This document shows positions 30,160-40,488 of a stretch of 64,000 bases of DNA, piece after piece (positions within the stretch are counted from its first letter, which is position 1; each line of letters begins with the position of its first letter). The notes beneath the pieces are model-generated. The model made no database searches. It saw only the letters and a list, made by a program, of their open reading frames with translations, and had not been told where the DNA came from. The translations under genes and the position numbers were made by a program. Location: the IMG/VR virus record IMGVR_UViG_3300037068_000153, positions 1 through 64,000 of that record; one strand, 5' to 3'. This stretch comes from a virus.

Positions 30160-33100
30160 CTACCCGTTGATGTGGTAGCTGACGGTGTAGTAGCCGAGCC
30201 CGCTCGGCGTGTTGACGTTGCCGGCGCCCGCGAGCAGCGTCCAGGTCACCGACGTGCGGTTGCAGACCGACTGGAAGATGGTCGGCAGCGCGGCCGTGGC
30301 CGAGCACGGCGAGACGAGGTTGGCGTCCACCTGCGCGAACGTGCGCGGGCCGCCGGGCCAGTCGAAGCGGATGGTGGGATTGTTCGTGTACCCCGTCGTG
30401 CCCAGGCGCACCGTGAACTGGCCATAGCTGTCCGTGCCGGTGAACGCGGTCAAGCCCCACCCGGTGGCTGTGCCATAGGCCGCGCCCAGTGCCACGCCCG
30501 TGAAGTTGCCGGTCCCGATGGCGGCACCGGCCGACAAGTCGAGCCGCTGCGCCTTCAGGTACGGGTTGGCCTGGATGCCCGTGCTGGTGACGGCGAGGTA
30601 GTTGGTATTGCCGTTGACGTCCTGCACGGCGAAGATCGGCCCGGTCGCCACGCCGCCGCCCATATCGCGCACCAGCAGGCCGTACCAGCCCGTCGGACCG
30701 ACGCCGATGACCTGCGGACCGCTCGCCCCATTGGCGTACGCGTCCTGAAGCGAGCCCGCCAGATCAGTCGAGTACCAGCTGGTGGCGCCGTCGGAGACCA
30801 CCATCATGCCGCCGTAGCGCGCCGTCAATGTGAGCCCGGTCGCACCGTTGACGCGGTCGGCGGTAGCTCCCGTCGAGACCGACAGCATGAAGCCGAGCGG
30901 GTTGGCGGAGATGTCCTGGACGCGGATCATCTGCCCGGGGATGAACGTGTTTGCCGCGGGCAGGTGCACGCGGCGCAGGCCCGAGGCGCCCGTCAGGCCG
31001 ATGAAGTGGTCAGTGGCGGCCGCGATCGTGTAGGGCGCACCCGTGGGCGACGCCTTCGCCGTGGCGCCGGCCGACAGGGGGCCCGCGCCATAGAGGCCAC
31101 CCCAGCGCAGCGCGGTGGACCCTACGGTGTTGCTCACCGTACCGTCTGCCGCTGGCACGACGTGGCCGCTGAAGGTAGATTGCAAAGCACGAATATCGAG
31201 CATCACCGTCGAGAATGCGGCCGTCAGGATCTGGAGGATATCGCCGCCGACTGCGATCTGGAGGTTGCTCGCTTGGATGATCTGCGTAGTCGCGGCCAAG
31301 ATCGAGTTGACGAGCTTGACCAGGACGGCCGCCCCGTTGATGTCCGTCGCCATGACTAGCTGCGGGTAACCGAGGTCGACACGGTTGACCAACTGGGCGT
31401 AGTTATTGCCCGTGCCGACCAGAGCCCCGGCGAGCGCCGCGCCCGTCGGGTACACGGCGAGGTAGTTAGTCGCGCCCGAGACGCCCTGCACCTGGAATAG
31501 CGGCCCGGTGGCGCCGCCCGAGTAGTCCTGGATGATCACGCCCAGTCGACCGCTCGTCGTCGGCCCGAGCGCGATGAACTGCGGCCCGGTGGCGCCGGCG
31601 AGGTAGGCGCCCTGCAGCGTGGTCGGCGTCCCACCGCCGCCACCGCCTGCCGGGCCCTGCGGCCCCGTAGGCCCCGTGGCCCCGGTGACGCCTTGCGCGC
31701 CCTGGGGTCCAGTAGGCCCCGTGGGCCCGGTGACACCCTGGGCGCCCGTCGGCCCCGTGGCCCCGGTGACACCTTGGGCGCCCGTCGGACCGGTCGCGCC
31801 GGTGACGCCCGTCGTGCCGGCCGGGCCGGTCGGTCCCGTCGCGCCCGTGACGCCAGTAGCGCCGACAGGGCCGGTAGGCCCGAGCGAGGCGAACCAGTTG
31901 GACGCGCCGTCGCTCGTCAGAGACCAATTGGCATACGCCACCGTCGAGGTGACCCCCGTGGCGCCGTTGACCCGGTCGGCGCCGGCGGACTTGATCGCCA
32001 GCGCGTTGCCACCGCCGCCGACGTCGCGGACGGCGAGCATCTGCCCTGCGTATAACTGCGCCGCCGCGGGCAACTGGACGATGCGATCGCCCGAGGCGCC
32101 GGTGACGCCGACGCCAAAGTTGCGCGCGCTCGCCGTCCACCCGCTGGCGGCGCCCATAGCCACCTGCGTCCAGCCTCCGCCGAGCCCGGCCTGGTTGTAG
32201 AGTCCGAGCCAGCGCAGGTTGGTGGCGCCGAGTGGTGCGCCACCGTCCGCCAGCGGGCGCACGGGGACGGTCGTGTCGATGCGCGCCCCGTCCATGATCG
32301 GCGCCTGCGCACCGACCTGCAGCGCGCCGACCTGCACGCCCGACGGCGCCATGGCCCAGTAACTGGTCGAGCCTGAGGCGTCCTGGCCGGCGAACATGAC
32401 GCCGCCGGTCGTGCCGCCGCTGGCGTCGCGGATGACGACGCCGAACTTGAGCGCGCTCGTTGGGCCCAGCGCAATGAACTGCTGCCCGCTCGAGCCCGCG
32501 TTGTACGCCTGCTGCAGTGGAACGGCGCCGCCAGCGGGGCCCGTCGTGCCGGTGACGCCTTGGATACCCTGGCTGCCCGTCGCGCCAGCCGGCCCCGTCG
32601 GACCGGTCGCGCCAGCTGGGCCAGTCGGCCCGGTAGCACCGGTGACACCTTGGATACCCTGGGCGCCAGCCCCCGTGGGTCCCGTTGCGCCAGCGGGCCC
32701 CGTGGGGCCAGTAGCTCCCGTAACGCCTTGCGCACCTTGGGATCCGGCGGGGCCAGTCGGACCGGTCGCGCCCGCTGGGCCCGTAGGTCCAGTAGCACCC
32801 GTGACTCCCTGGGTTCCCTGCGCGCCCGCTGGCCCGGTGGCTCCCGTGCTACCTGCCGCACCCGCAACGCCCGCTGGGCCGGTGGGTCCCGTCGCCCCCG
32901 TGGCGCCTTGCACGCCTGCCGGGCCGGTCGCTCCTACTGGTCCGGTAGCGCCCGCTGCACCAGCGCTTCCCGCGGGCCCCGTAGGTCCGGTGGCACCGGT
33001 CGCGCCCGCGGCTCCCGTAGGGCCGGGCGGACCGCCGGCGGGGCCCGTAGGTCCGGTCGTGCCATCGATGCCCCGAGTGCCTGTGGCGCCCATTGGCCCG

Positions 33101-33618
33101 GTAGGTCCAGCTGGGCCCGTCGCGCCCTGCGCACCGGTGGCGCCCTGGGAGAAGGGCAGCTGCGCGGGCAGCGGATCGACCACGGGCGGGATGGGCAGGA
33201 GGAGCTCGGACAAGTACAAGATCGACGGCGGCACGAGCTGGTAGATCGCGCCCGCCACACCATAGCGGCCAGCGTTGTCAATGAAGGTAACGTCGTGCTG
33301 GCCGATGACGTTCGAGTTGCCGGTGCCGCCGGACTGATCGGTGTCCTCGGTGACGAAGGCGAAGGTGGCGAGCCCGTTGGCGGCGTCGACGAGTGTGCCC
33401 GCGCGGACGAAGATGGAGTTGCCGGTGCCGTCCGCCACTGTCCAGACGACGGCGCCGCCAGTCAGGTTGAGGCGCGAGCCGTCGGAGCGAAAACAGGTGA
33501 TGGCGACCGAACCGGATGCGGCCCGCTGGAACGTGCGTTGCTGCTGTGACTGGCGGAGCGCGCCCGAGCCCGCCCCGTCCTCGAGTACACCGGTAAGCGG
33601 GGGTAGGACAATCGCCAT
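30160..33618 (-). CDS. collagen-like tail fibre
   Basis: 1152 aa. Residues about 25-140 are a beta-rich BppU_N-like domain that may attach the fibre. Thr-rich Gly-X-Y triplets ([10 protein letters not shown] pattern) run from about 165 to 360 and again near 590-660. Three copies of an AY.AG..GPQFI.LGPT module and two copies of a FIG..GASG.R.V.LPAA module alternate with them, and a C-terminal beta domain may bind the receptor. Collagen-like triplets form trimers. The many Thr in X/Y positions are the kind used for O-glycans in BclA. Flanked by methyltransferase and glycosyltransferase genes. Confidence 0.88.
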   Translation of the reverse strand: MAIVLPPLTGVLEDGAGSGALRQSQQQRTFQRAASGSVAITCFRSDGSRLNLTGGAVVWTVADGTGNSIFVRAGTLVDAANGLATFAFVTEDTDQSGGTGNSNVIGQHDVTFIDNAGRYGVAGAIYQLVPPSILYLSELLLPIPPVVDPLPAQLPFSQGATGAQGATGPAGPTGPMGATGTRGIDGTTGPTGPAGGPPGPTGAAGATGATGPTGPAGSAGAAGATGPVGATGPAGVQGATGATGPTGPAGVAGAAGSTGATGPAGAQGTQGVTGATGPTGPAGATGPTGPAGSQGAQGVTGATGPTGPAGATGPTGAGAQGIQGVTGATGPTGPAGATGPTGPAGATGSQGIQGVTGTTGPAGGAVPLQQAYNAGSSGQQFIALGPTSALKFGVVIRDASGGTTGGVMFAGQDASGSTSYWAMAPSGVQVGALQVGAQAPIMDGARIDTTVPVRPLADGGAPLGATNLRWLGLYNQAGLGGGWTQVAMGAASGWTASARNFGVGVTGASGDRIVQLPAAAQLYAGQMLAVRDVGGGGNALAIKSAGADRVNGATGVTSTVAYANWSLTSDGASNWFASLGPTGPVGATGVTGATGPTGPAGTTGVTGATGPTGAQGVTGATGPTGAQGVTGPTGPTGPQGAQGVTGATGPTGPQGPAGGGGGGTPTTLQGAYLAGATGPQFIALGPTTSGRLGVIIQDYSGGATGPLFQVQGVSGATNYLAVYPTGAALAGALVGTGNNYAQLVNRVDLGYPQLVMATDINGAAVLVKLVNSILAATTQIIQASNLQIAVGGDILQILTAAFSTVMLDIRALQSTFSGHVVPAADGTVSNTVGSTALRWGGLYGAGPLSAGATAKASPTGAPYTIAAATDHFIGLTGASGLRRVHLPAANTFIPGQMIRVQDISANPLGFMLSVSTGATADRVNGATGLTLTARYGGMMVVSDGATSWYSTDLAGSLQDAYANGASGPQVIGVGPTGWYGLLVRDMGGGVATGPIFAVQDVNGNTNYLAVTSTGIQANPYLKAQRLDLSAGAAIGTGNFTGVALGAAYGTATGWGLTAFTGTDSYGQFTVRLGTTGYTNNPTIRFDWPGGPRTFAQVDANLVSPCSATAALPTIFQSVCNRTSVTWTLLAGAGNVNTPSGLGYYTVSYHING

Positions 33619-33630
33619 TACGTGATTCTA
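33619..33630 (-). promoter_or_regulatory. late -10 element TAGAAT six bases before ATG
   Basis: Minus strand TAGAAT (33630-33625), CACGTA, then ATG 33618. There is no SD and no TTGACA 17 bp upstream. One of five fibre and tail genes with this spacing. Confidence 0.5.
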
Positions 33631-35775
33631 CTACGTTCGCGCGAGGAGGCGCTCCCACAACTCCGCCACCTTGTGGCGGCTGTGGGCCTGGGCATGAGCG
33701 CACATGGCGTCGGGCGTGCAGAGCTGGCCTTGGAGCACGGCCGCGATCGTCTCGACCCATGCTGACAATTTCTCGCCGGGACGCCCCGGGATTTTGATCG
33801 CCGCGTGGCCATGCACCTCCGCCAACGCGTCGGCGTCGGAGATGATGGGCTGGCACCCAGCCGCGCATGCATCGAGGACAGAGCAGCCAAAGCCCTCCGT
33901 GTAGCGCACCGGGTCGCACGGGTACGCCAGCACAGTCGCCATGCGCAACTGCCGCGCCATCTCCCGGTTGGCGACCGGCCCGACGACCTCGATACCCCAG
34001 CCTGACGACAGAGTGCGCAGCGCCTCCTCGATGAAGCGCGCCCGGCGACCGACCTCGTCGGGCAGGTCACGCGCGCGATCGAGCCACGGCGCCAACCGGT
34101 AGAAGATCTTGAGCTCAGCTTCGGGCACGCGCGCCCGCACGGCGGGCCACATGGCGAGCAGGTGGTGCAGGCCGCGGTCGGGGGAGCTGCACCAGACGAC
34201 GCGGTTGGTGACGCTCGGGTACGCCGAGCCGAATGCGAACAGGTCGATGTCGACGCTGTTGGGAATGATAGCGTGCATGCGCGCATCCCTCGCGTGCTCC
34301 ATGACCTCATCGACGGCGTGGTGTTGGCGCGACGACTCCGACGGGAACACGGCCATGTCCGTCAGCATCTTCCAGTTGGGATTTCGGCAGTAGCCCCAGT
34401 CGTTGAGCTGCTGGTCGACGACGCGGAAGACGCCCGGCGGCGCGTGCGCCAGGTAGTCGGGCTCGTTCCACGCCACCACCGCATCGAGTCCGGGCACGTT
34501 GCGCAGCCCCTGTACGGCCTGGATCGGCAGCATGTGCGCGCCCGACTCGTGCTCGTGCGCGGCGACGGCGGGCGCCAGCACGATGACCTCATGCCCGCGC
34601 TCGGCCAACGTGCGCGCGAGGTTGAAGAAGCTGCCCTCGCTTCCGGTCAGCGCGGCGTCGCCGAGCTTGGCGAAGTCGAACGGGCCGTGAATGGCCGAGC
34701 TGAACTCGCCGTAGATCATCGCCACGCGGAGCTTGCGCGGTAGCACCGACAGCTTGCCGGGCGCCGTGCCCTCGTCGGAGAACTCGGCCGCAGTAGAGGT
34801 GAGCTCCGGCACCACCGGCGGGGAGACCGGGGGTAGGTCAGCGGCGGCGCCGGAGCTCGAGAGCAGGATAGCACGGCGCTCCCGAAGGCTCCATTTGTTG
34901 ACCGACGGGTAGCCGGCCGCCCGCTTGGAGTGCCAGATCTTCTCGTTCTCGCGCACGCCGCGCAGCCGCTTGAGCATCGGGAAGATACCGCGCGGGTTGG
35001 CGACCTCGACGACGAGCGAGGGGTCGAGAAACCACTGCACCCCGGCGGCACTCGTCAGGCGCGCGGCGAAGTCGGAGTCTTGGTAACCGTGTCCGCCGTC
35101 GAGGTCCTCGTCGAAGCCGTTGACCTCCAAACAGCGCTCGAGCCGCACCGACTCGCCCTTGGCGTGGAAGAAGACGGAGTCGATGGGCCCGGCCGCCATA
35201 CGTAGCTTGGGGTCGGCGTCCGCCGTCGCGCGCCCGCCGCCATCCACGGTGTGCCCGGCGTCGGCGCGCTCGGACGGCTGACCGATAGAGACCATCCAGT
35301 CGTCGAGATATCCGCGTTCGAGGTCGCGCTGGTAGCGCTCCAGGTCGGACGCGGCATAGCGCAGGTTGAACTTCGCGGCTATCTCCAGCGCCACGTAGCG
35401 GTGCGGTGACATGAGCCCGGCGCGGCCGACGCTCGCGTCCGCGCGATGGAAGGCGGCGTGCAGCGCCAGCAGCCTCGGCGGCGGCCGTGAATAGTCGGTC
35501 AGGAACAGCGCCACTTCGCCCGACGCCGCAGCCAGCCCCGCGTTGGCGCAGGCGCAGTAACTGGCGACGGGGAAGGGATTGGTCCGGGGCTCGACGTGCA
35601 CGACGCGCAGGAAGCGGTCGCGCGCCTCCTCCGCCACCTTGGCGGCGCGGTGGCGCTTGAGCACGTCGACCAGCACCAGCTCGAAGTCGGTGTGCGTCTG
35701 CGCGGCAAGCGCGTCGAGCAGCACGTCGACGCCGCCGGCACGGTAGGTCGGGACGATGACGGAGAGGAAAGGCAC
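33631..35775 (-). CDS. bifunctional GT2-GT4 glycosyltransferase
   Basis: 714 aa from GTG 35775, two bases after the previous TAG. Residues 1-300 are a GT-A (family 2) domain: FLSVIVPTYRAG, FLTDYSRPPP in place of a clear DxD, and GFDEDLDGGHGYQDSDFAARL. Residues about 345-714 are a GT-B (family 4) domain: VAMIYGEF, GSEGSFFNLARTLAERGHEV, WCSSPDRGLHHLLAMWP and YTEGFGCSVLDACAAGC (donor-binding Glu). It could add two successive sugars. Gene order places it next to the collagen-like fibre. Confidence 0.85.
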   Translation of the reverse strand: MPFLSVIVPTYRAGGVDVLLDALAAQTHTDFELVLVDVLKRHRAAKVAEEARDRFLRVVHVEPRTNPFPVASYCACANAGLAAASGEVALFLTDYSRPPPRLLALHAAFHRADASVGRAGLMSPHRYVALEIAAKFNLRYAASDLERYQRDLERGYLDDWMVSIGQPSERADAGHTVDGGGRATADADPKLRMAAGPIDSVFFHAKGESVRLERCLEVNGFDEDLDGGHGYQDSDFAARLTSAAGVQWFLDPSLVVEVANPRGIFPMLKRLRGVRENEKIWHSKRAAGYPSVNKWSLRERRAILLSSSGAAADLPPVSPPVVPELTSTAAEFSDEGTAPGKLSVLPRKLRVAMIYGEFSSAIHGPFDFAKLGDAALTGSEGSFFNLARTLAERGHEVIVLAPAVAAHEHESGAHMLPIQAVQGLRNVPGLDAVVAWNEPDYLAHAPPGVFRVVDQQLNDWGYCRNPNWKMLTDMAVFPSESSRQHHAVDEVMEHARDARMHAIIPNSVDIDLFAFGSAYPSVTNRVVWCSSPDRGLHHLLAMWPAVRARVPEAELKIFYRLAPWLDRARDLPDEVGRRARFIEEALRTLSSGWGIEVVGPVANREMARQLRMATVLAYPCDPVRYTEGFGCSVLDACAAGCQPIISDADALAEVHGHAAIKIPGRPGEKLSAWVETIAAVLQGQLCTPDAMCAHAQAHSRHKVAELWERLLART

Positions 35776-35777
35776 GA

Positions 35778-36080
35778 CTACTTCCGACCCCGCCAATCAT
35801 CGATCTCCGCGAGCCGCTTCTCCAGCTCTGCGACGCGCTCCTCCAACTTCACCTTCTCCGGGTCAGCGCAATCGGGCGTCTTCATGAGCGCATCGAGTTT
35901 CCTGGCGGCGGCGACCGCCTCCTTGAAATCGGCGATCAGCTTGCGCAGCTCTTCCATGTCAATCAACGGCTGGAGAATTTTCGTCCAGTCTGTTGGTGAC
36001 GCTCGCAAAACGTCGAGACCATCGACAGGCGCCGGGAAGAGAGGCTTGTAGTAGTCCATCACGTTGGAGATGACGCACAT
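35778..36080 (-). CDS. coiled-coil protein, 100 aa
   Basis: 100 aa from ATG 36080 with TAGGAGCG upstream. Residues 40-95 are a coiled coil (MEELRKLIADFKEAVAAARK; KLEERVAELEKRLAEI). Could oligomerise glycosyltransferases or be a fibre chaperone. No family recognised. Confidence 0.65.
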   Translation of the reverse strand: MCVISNVMDYYKPLFPAPVDGLDVLRASPTDWTKILQPLIDMEELRKLIADFKEAVAAARKLDALMKTPDCADPEKVKLEERVAELEKRLAEIDDWRGRK

Positions 36081-36091
36081 TGCTCGCGCTC

Positions 36092-36712
36092 CTACTTGAG
36101 AGTTTCGAGGGTCAGTTCGTACCAGACCGCCGGCCCATGCACGTTGATCCGCTGCGCCTTCGGGAAGCCGTGCGCCGCCAGCGCCTCGCGCAGCGTCTCC
36201 TCCGTGTAACCGGCGCAGTGCTTGTCAAAGTCGGCCAACGTCTGCTGCTCCTCGTGCACGCCGCAAACCGCGCAGGGCACAAAGGCTGCGCTTCGCCCCT
36301 CGTGCTGCATCCGCGCGCGGGCGGCCTGGCACGAGAGGCAATCGCGCAGGGGCAGCGCTCCCTGCTCTCCCCAGACCAGCTCCGCCAGCCGCGGGTCGCG
36401 CGGGTCGGCCAGCCATCGGCGCATGACCTCGCGCATGTCCACCTCGCCCACGACCAACCGGCCGCCCGGGCGCAGCACGCGGCGGACGTCGTCGAGCACG
36501 CGGCCGTGGTGGTGTGGGGCGAGGTGCAGGAGGAGGTACCCGGCGTAGACCTCGACCACAGACTCATCGGGGAAGGGGATATCCTGTGAGCGCGCGTCCC
36601 AGACGACATCGCAGCCGCGCCGCGCCAGCGGCCACTTGGCGACCACGTCGAGGTTGACCCAACCGTCGCGAATGTCGGTCCCGCTGGCGAGGTTAAGGCG
36701 CAGCGGCTGCAT
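36092..36712 (-). CDS. class I SAM-dependent methyltransferase
   Basis: 206 aa; ATG 36712 overlaps the previous TGA (TGATG). LRLNLASGTDIRDGWVNLDV (5-24) and RVLRPGGRLVVGEVDM (about 88-103) are methyltransferase motifs I and III of the Methyltransf_11 type. A Cys set (CLSCQ, CAVCG) in the C-terminal half may bind zinc, an addition to the usual fold. Substrate unknown; sugar or fibre is likely by context. Confidence 0.78.
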   Translation of the reverse strand: MQPLRLNLASGTDIRDGWVNLDVVAKWPLARRGCDVVWDARSQDIPFPDESVVEVYAGYLLLHLAPHHHGRVLDDVRRVLRPGGRLVVGEVDMREVMRRWLADPRDPRLAELVWGEQGALPLRDCLSCQAARARMQHEGRSAAFVPCAVCGVHEEQQTLADFDKHCAGYTEETLREALAAHGFPKAQRINVHGPAVWYELTLETLK

Positions 36713-36960
36713 CAATTCACCTTCTTTTCGTCGACGGCTCGCAGCGCCCGCGACATACGCACCTGCGCCTCGTATTGCTTCCAGTTGAGCGCGATGGCGT
36801 CGTCGGTAAGTTTGCTTTGTCGCTCGTGCGCGGCTAACCAAAAATCGCACTGCTGACGCCAGAAATCGCGATCCTTCTGGTCGTCCCTTCGCCACTGGTA
36901 CTCGCGCCACCAGCACAGGACGGAGACGCAAAGGCATAAGAGCATGAATTCGCGCGACAC
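36712..36960 (-). CDS. 82-aa membrane-anchored helical protein
   Basis: 82 aa from GTG 36960 right after the dehydrogenase stop. A hydrophobic N-terminal anchor (FMLLCLCVSVLCWW) leads into a charged helix rich in Trp and Gln (KDRDFWRQQCDFWLAAHERQ). Possibly anchors the glyco enzymes at the membrane; unproven. Confidence 0.6.
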   Translation of the reverse strand: MSREFMLLCLCVSVLCWWREYQWRRDDQKDRDFWRQQCDFWLAAHERQSKLTDDAIALNWKQYEAQVRMSRALRAVDEKKVN

Positions 36961-37770
36961 CTACTTCGTCTCCGGCGGCAGCCACTGCTTGCGGCCGCCC
37001 GCGTGCAAGAGGACGTTGTTGACGCCCTCGCACGCCTCGAGCACGCGCTGCGGGACGCCCTGCATGCGGCCCAGCTCGACGAGCGCGCGCATGTCCTTAG
37101 GGAAGCACGTCCCGCCGTAGCCGCGATAGCCGTCGGTGTCGACGTCGAGGTAACCGGGGCCGACGCGCGGGTCGGCCTCCGCCATGCGCTTGACCTCGTT
37201 GTATGAGACGCCCATCGCCTCGCACAGGTCGAAGATCTGATTGGCGAACGTGATACGCATCGACAGGAAGCAGTTGGAGAAGTACTTGACGAACTCCGCT
37301 TGCCGCCGCGTGGCCACCGACGTGAACGGCGCGCGCGGCAGGATGGCGAGCACGTCCCGGGCGGCAGCGTCCTGGCCCGAGCCGCAGCCGACGATCTGCC
37401 GGTCGGGCTCGACGAAATCCTGGTAGGCACAGCGCTCGCGCAAGAACTCGGGGTTGAAGAGCAAGGTATGCTGAGGGAATTTCTCTTGGAGGTAGTCGGT
37501 CGTCCCCGGCAGCACAGTAGACTTGACCACCACCACCTTGGACCCTGGCACTACCGCCACCGCCGCGCGCACGAACGAGTCGTCGAACCCGTCGGGCCCA
37601 TACGGTGTCGGGACGCAGACGAAGGCAACGTCGACGCGCTCGAGGTCCGCCACCACGCCGATGCCCTTGGGCGGGTCGTACTCGACGACGGTAAAACGTG
37701 CATCACCCTTGAAGTAGCGCGAGACGGCGCCGCCCACGAAGCCGACGCCCATGATGCCGATTGTTCTCAT
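36961..37770 (-). CDS. ugd: truncated UDP-glucose 6-dehydrogenase-like enzyme
   Basis: 269 aa. NAD motif GVGFVG (8-13), VCVPTPYG (51-58), FNPEFLRE (105-112; Glu108), EFVKYFSNCFLSMRITFANQ (159-178; Lys162, Asn166) and GYGGTCFPKDM (217-227; catalytic Cys222) are intact. It normally oxidises UDP-glucose to UDP-glucuronate. At 269 aa it lacks the C-terminal UDP-binding domain of usual 390-450-aa enzymes, so substrate binding may differ or be completed in a dimer. ATGA overlap with the upstream epimerase. Confidence 0.82.
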   Translation of the reverse strand: MRTIGIMGVGFVGGAVSRYFKGDARFTVVEYDPPKGIGVVADLERVDVAFVCVPTPYGPDGFDDSFVRAAVAVVPGSKVVVVKSTVLPGTTDYLQEKFPQHTLLFNPEFLRERCAYQDFVEPDRQIVGCGSGQDAAARDVLAILPRAPFTSVATRRQAEFVKYFSNCFLSMRITFANQIFDLCEAMGVSYNEVKRMAEADPRVGPGYLDVDTDGYRGYGGTCFPKDMRALVELGRMQGVPQRVLEACEGVNNVLLHAGGRKQWLPPETK

Positions 37771-38852
37771 TTGACCCCCTCGTAGACCTTCTGCAGCTCC
37801 GTCTCGTTCTCCGCCGCCCAGCGCAGCACACGGTCCGAGCCCTCCTCGACGTTGACCAACGGGCGCCAGCCCGTCGCTTCCGTGAAGCGCGAGTGATCGA
37901 CAAACACGAGCTGATCTTCGTGCTTGCGGCCGGGCGCCTCAACAATCCTGCAGCCCGTCATCCCCTGCACCTTGATCGCCATGCGCATCACGCTGGTGAC
38001 GTTCTTGTACCCGCCGCCGATGTTGAACACCTTGCCCGTGATCGACTTGTCCATCTTCGCGTCGATCTCAGACCACGACGTCGAGAGGACGCGTTCTGCC
38101 TGGAGGTTTCGAATAGCCGCCCAGCACGCGCTGGCGACGTCCGAGCCGTAGAGCATGTCGCGCGCCTGCGCGCCACCGCCCTGTACTTCGATATCTCGCC
38201 CCATGGCGCCAGCGATGCAGAACCACGTCAGCCACCCGTGGCGCGGGCCGTGGCACGGCGCTGGGCCGTAGAGGTTCGAGCAACGCAGCGTGACGACGGG
38301 CAGGTCGTACGAGCGCGCCCACGCCATGGCGAGCATCGACTGCGCCGCCTTCGATGCGGCGTAGGGCTCGTCGGGGGCGAGCTGATCGGTTTCCTTTAGT
38401 CCACCATGCCATTGCATCTGGCTGGACTGCTGTCCGCAAAGCGGATCGCCATCTTGATCCAAGAAGCCAGAGGTTGCATACGGCTTCACGCTCGACAGCA
38501 CGACCGTCGGCAGTGGGTGCTTACGGAGCGCGTCGAGCAGCACTTTGGTGGCGTCGACGTTCGAGGCCCAGTCGTCGTCGGGGTGGAGCGCGCTGTGTGG
38601 GATGCCGGTCGATGCGGCGGCGTGGATGACGGCGTCGCAGTACGGAAGGATATCGCGGAGTGAATTCGCGCTGTATTCTAGGCAATCAAAATGGATTTCA
38701 GGATCATATTTTAACCGTAACTGATTCGCGATCCACTGGTTTCGTTCTTCTGCAGCCGAATCGATGATGACAACCTCGTGTCCCTCATCGAATAGTGAGC
38801 GCGCGATCTGCGAGCCAATGCACCCGAGCCCTCCCGTCACGAGCACTCTCAT
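37767..38852 (-). CDS. NAD-dependent epimerase/dehydratase (extended SDR)
   Basis: 361 aa from ATG 38852. MRVLVTGGLGCIGSQIA is the NAD motif; VIHAAASTGIPHSALHPDDDW, VVLSSVKPYA and EPYAASKAAQSMLAMAW (YxxxK) complete the catalytic set, with LRCSNLYGP and a C-terminal WRPL. It acts on a nucleotide sugar as epimerase or dehydratase; the exact product is not clear. Insert residues around GGLKETDQLAP are unusual. Sits between ugd and the glycosyltransferase genes with ATGA overlaps. Confidence 0.82.
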   Translation of the reverse strand: MRVLVTGGLGCIGSQIARSLFDEGHEVVIIDSAAEERNQWIANQLRLKYDPEIHFDCLEYSANSLRDILPYCDAVIHAAASTGIPHSALHPDDDWASNVDATKVLLDALRKHPLPTVVLSSVKPYATSGFLDQDGDPLCGQQSSQMQWHGGLKETDQLAPDEPYAASKAAQSMLAMAWARSYDLPVVTLRCSNLYGPAPCHGPRHGWLTWFCIAGAMGRDIEVQGGGAQARDMLYGSDVASACWAAIRNLQAERVLSTSWSEIDAKMDKSITGKVFNIGGGYKNVTSVMRMAIKVQGMTGCRIVEAPGRKHEDQLVFVDHSRFTEATGWRPLVNVEEGSDRVLRWAAENETELQKVYEGVK

Positions 38853-39010
38853 CGGCGCGTCTTCCAGCTCGCGGCCTTCTCGCAGGCGATCGAGCACTGC
38901 TGGCCGATCGTCATCGTTCCGCACTCCGTGCACGGTTGGCGCGGGCACCTACAGTCTGAGGTGAGCCCACCCATCCGCGGCGTCAGACACTGCGGTCTAT
39001 GTCGCTTCAT
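38849..39010 (-). CDS. 53-aa Cys-rich zinc-finger-like protein
   Basis: 53 aa with ATGA overlaps at both ends. Seven Cys/His (RPQC, DCRCPRQPCTEC, CSIAC) in a basic peptide suggest one or two zinc sites. No family recognised. Confidence 0.6.
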   Translation of the reverse strand: MKRHRPQCLTPRMGGLTSDCRCPRQPCTECGTMTIGQQCSIACEKAASWKTRR

Positions 39011-40488
39011 CGTCCGACCTCCACATATCTCGGCAGAGGATTCGCCGCCAACTCGCTCGCGACACCTCGGAACATCGCTTCCCACTCGGCGGCGCGCGAC
39101 CGCCAGCTCAGGTCGGCGAGCGCGTCCACGCGCGCGGGCTCCGCGATCGAGCGCCGCCACGCGTCGTCAGTCAGCGCGCGGACGCACAGCTCGACGAACT
39201 CCTGTGGGCTGCCTGCGAGCGCACCGTGCTTCACGGTCTCGGCAAGGGCGGCGATGCCCGAGTGCACCGCGACGCAGCCGGCGGCCTGCGCCTCCATCGC
39301 GCTGATGCACGACGTCTCCGTGAACTGCGTCCAGTGCGGCCAGACCTTGGCGCGCAAGAACGCGTCGGCGAGCTCGCGCTGGTTGACCCGCCCGTGCAGG
39401 TGGATGCCCGAGCCCGGGTGCGCGCGCTCGGTCAAAAATTTCTTGAACGCCTCGATCTGCGCTAGCTCGTCAGTGGCACCGCGGGCGCGCGCGAATGCCT
39501 CCCAGCAGTCGAAGCCGTAGTAAACGTGCAGCTCCGCGTCGGGCACTCGCGCGCGGATGAAGGGGAAGTTATGCACCAGCGTGTCGAGCCCGCGGTTGGG
39601 CGACGACGAGAAAACGAGGTGATTTTTCTTGTACGGACCGTCGGTAAGGTCGAGACCAAATCGCTCCGGGTTGATGCCGTTGCGCGTGACGAGCACGCGG
39701 TCGGGGTCGAGGCCCGGGTAGGTCGAAACGAAGTGGTCCTTGTGCCAGCGGCTGAGGCACAGGATGCGGTCGAAGCGCATGATCCAGCGCTGCATCTGTG
39801 GCGAGTCGGGGCCGACGTTGACGTCGTGCACCCATAGAAGCTTGACCCGCGCCTGTACGTCTCCGGGGCGCTCCATGATGGCGGCCTGGCGCGAGGAAAT
39901 GAAAATGTCGCACTCGATGGGCGCGCGGGCGTTTTGCCACTGCACATAGCAGACGCCATCGAAGATGTTGCCGTGGCCACCGGGCAGCTCGCCAAACACC
40001 GTTACGTCGTGCCCGAGCGCCGCCAGCTCGCGCGCCATCTCGATGCACGCCGTCTCGCTGCCGCCGATGCCGCGCGTCTCGGGCGTGGTCGGGTCCCACG
40101 GCTCGATGGCGGGGCCGACCCAAAAGACGATTCGCTGCTTGCTCGCGTGATAGAAGAGCGCTGTCGTCTCCCCCTCGTTCGTAGTCTCGAATGTGCCGGA
40201 CACGCTGGCCGGACGCTTCGCGTCGTCTAGCTGGATTCTCAGCCCAGATGACTTGAGCCAGCCGTCATCGCGTTCGCCGTGTTTGGCCGTCGCCAACGCC
40301 ATTCGGTTGACGATAGCGTCGTTGCGGATGGACTTCGGCATCGCGTCGAGGAACTTGAGCGCTCGCGCGTTGTTCTTGTCGACGTGCACCAACTGCTTCC
40401 ACAGCTGCATGGCGTAGATGACGTAGGCGTCGGGGTTCTGCTGCACCGGCGGCGCGTCGAGGTCCTCGAACTTGGTGAACTCCACCAT
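39007..40488 (-). CDS. GT4-like glycosyltransferase (3' frame of split gene)
   Basis: 493 aa from ATG 40488; no SD. Residues about 110-470 form a GT-B fold: IGGSETACIEMARELAALGHDV, LLWVHDVN, VLVTRNGINPERFG, FSSSPNRGLDTLVHNFPFI, ETSCISAMEAQAAGCVAVHSG (donor-binding Glu). The same kind of domain is found in the 33631-35775 protein. Coding frame appears to continue upstream to about 40515, in the +1 frame of the GT2-TPR gene, so the two probably form one GT2-TPR-GT4 protein broken by a single base. Confidence 0.8.
   Translation of the reverse strand: MVEFTKFEDLDAPPVQQNPDAYVIYAMQLWKQLVHVDKNNARALKFLDAMPKSIRNDAIVNRMALATAKHGERDDGWLKSSGLRIQLDDAKRPASVSGTFETTNEGETTALFYHASKQRIVFWVGPAIEPWDPTTPETRGIGGSETACIEMARELAALGHDVTVFGELPGGHGNIFDGVCYVQWQNARAPIECDIFISSRQAAIMERPGDVQARVKLLWVHDVNVGPDSPQMQRWIMRFDRILCLSRWHKDHFVSTYPGLDPDRVLVTRNGINPERFGLDLTDGPYKKNHLVFSSSPNRGLDTLVHNFPFIRARVPDAELHVYYGFDCWEAFARARGATDELAQIEAFKKFLTERAHPGSGIHLHGRVNQRELADAFLRAKVWPHWTQFTETSCISAMEAQAAGCVAVHSGIAALAETVKHGALAGSPQEFVELCVRALTDDAWRRSIAEPARVDALADLSWRSRAAEWEAMFRGVASELAANPLPRYVEVGR

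Noticed and set aside
31600-33200. Dense short repeats that could look like a CRISPR array or tandem satellite
   Set aside because: The repeats are in-frame Gly-X-Y codons of a collagen-like fibre, with no constant spacer length and no cas genes.
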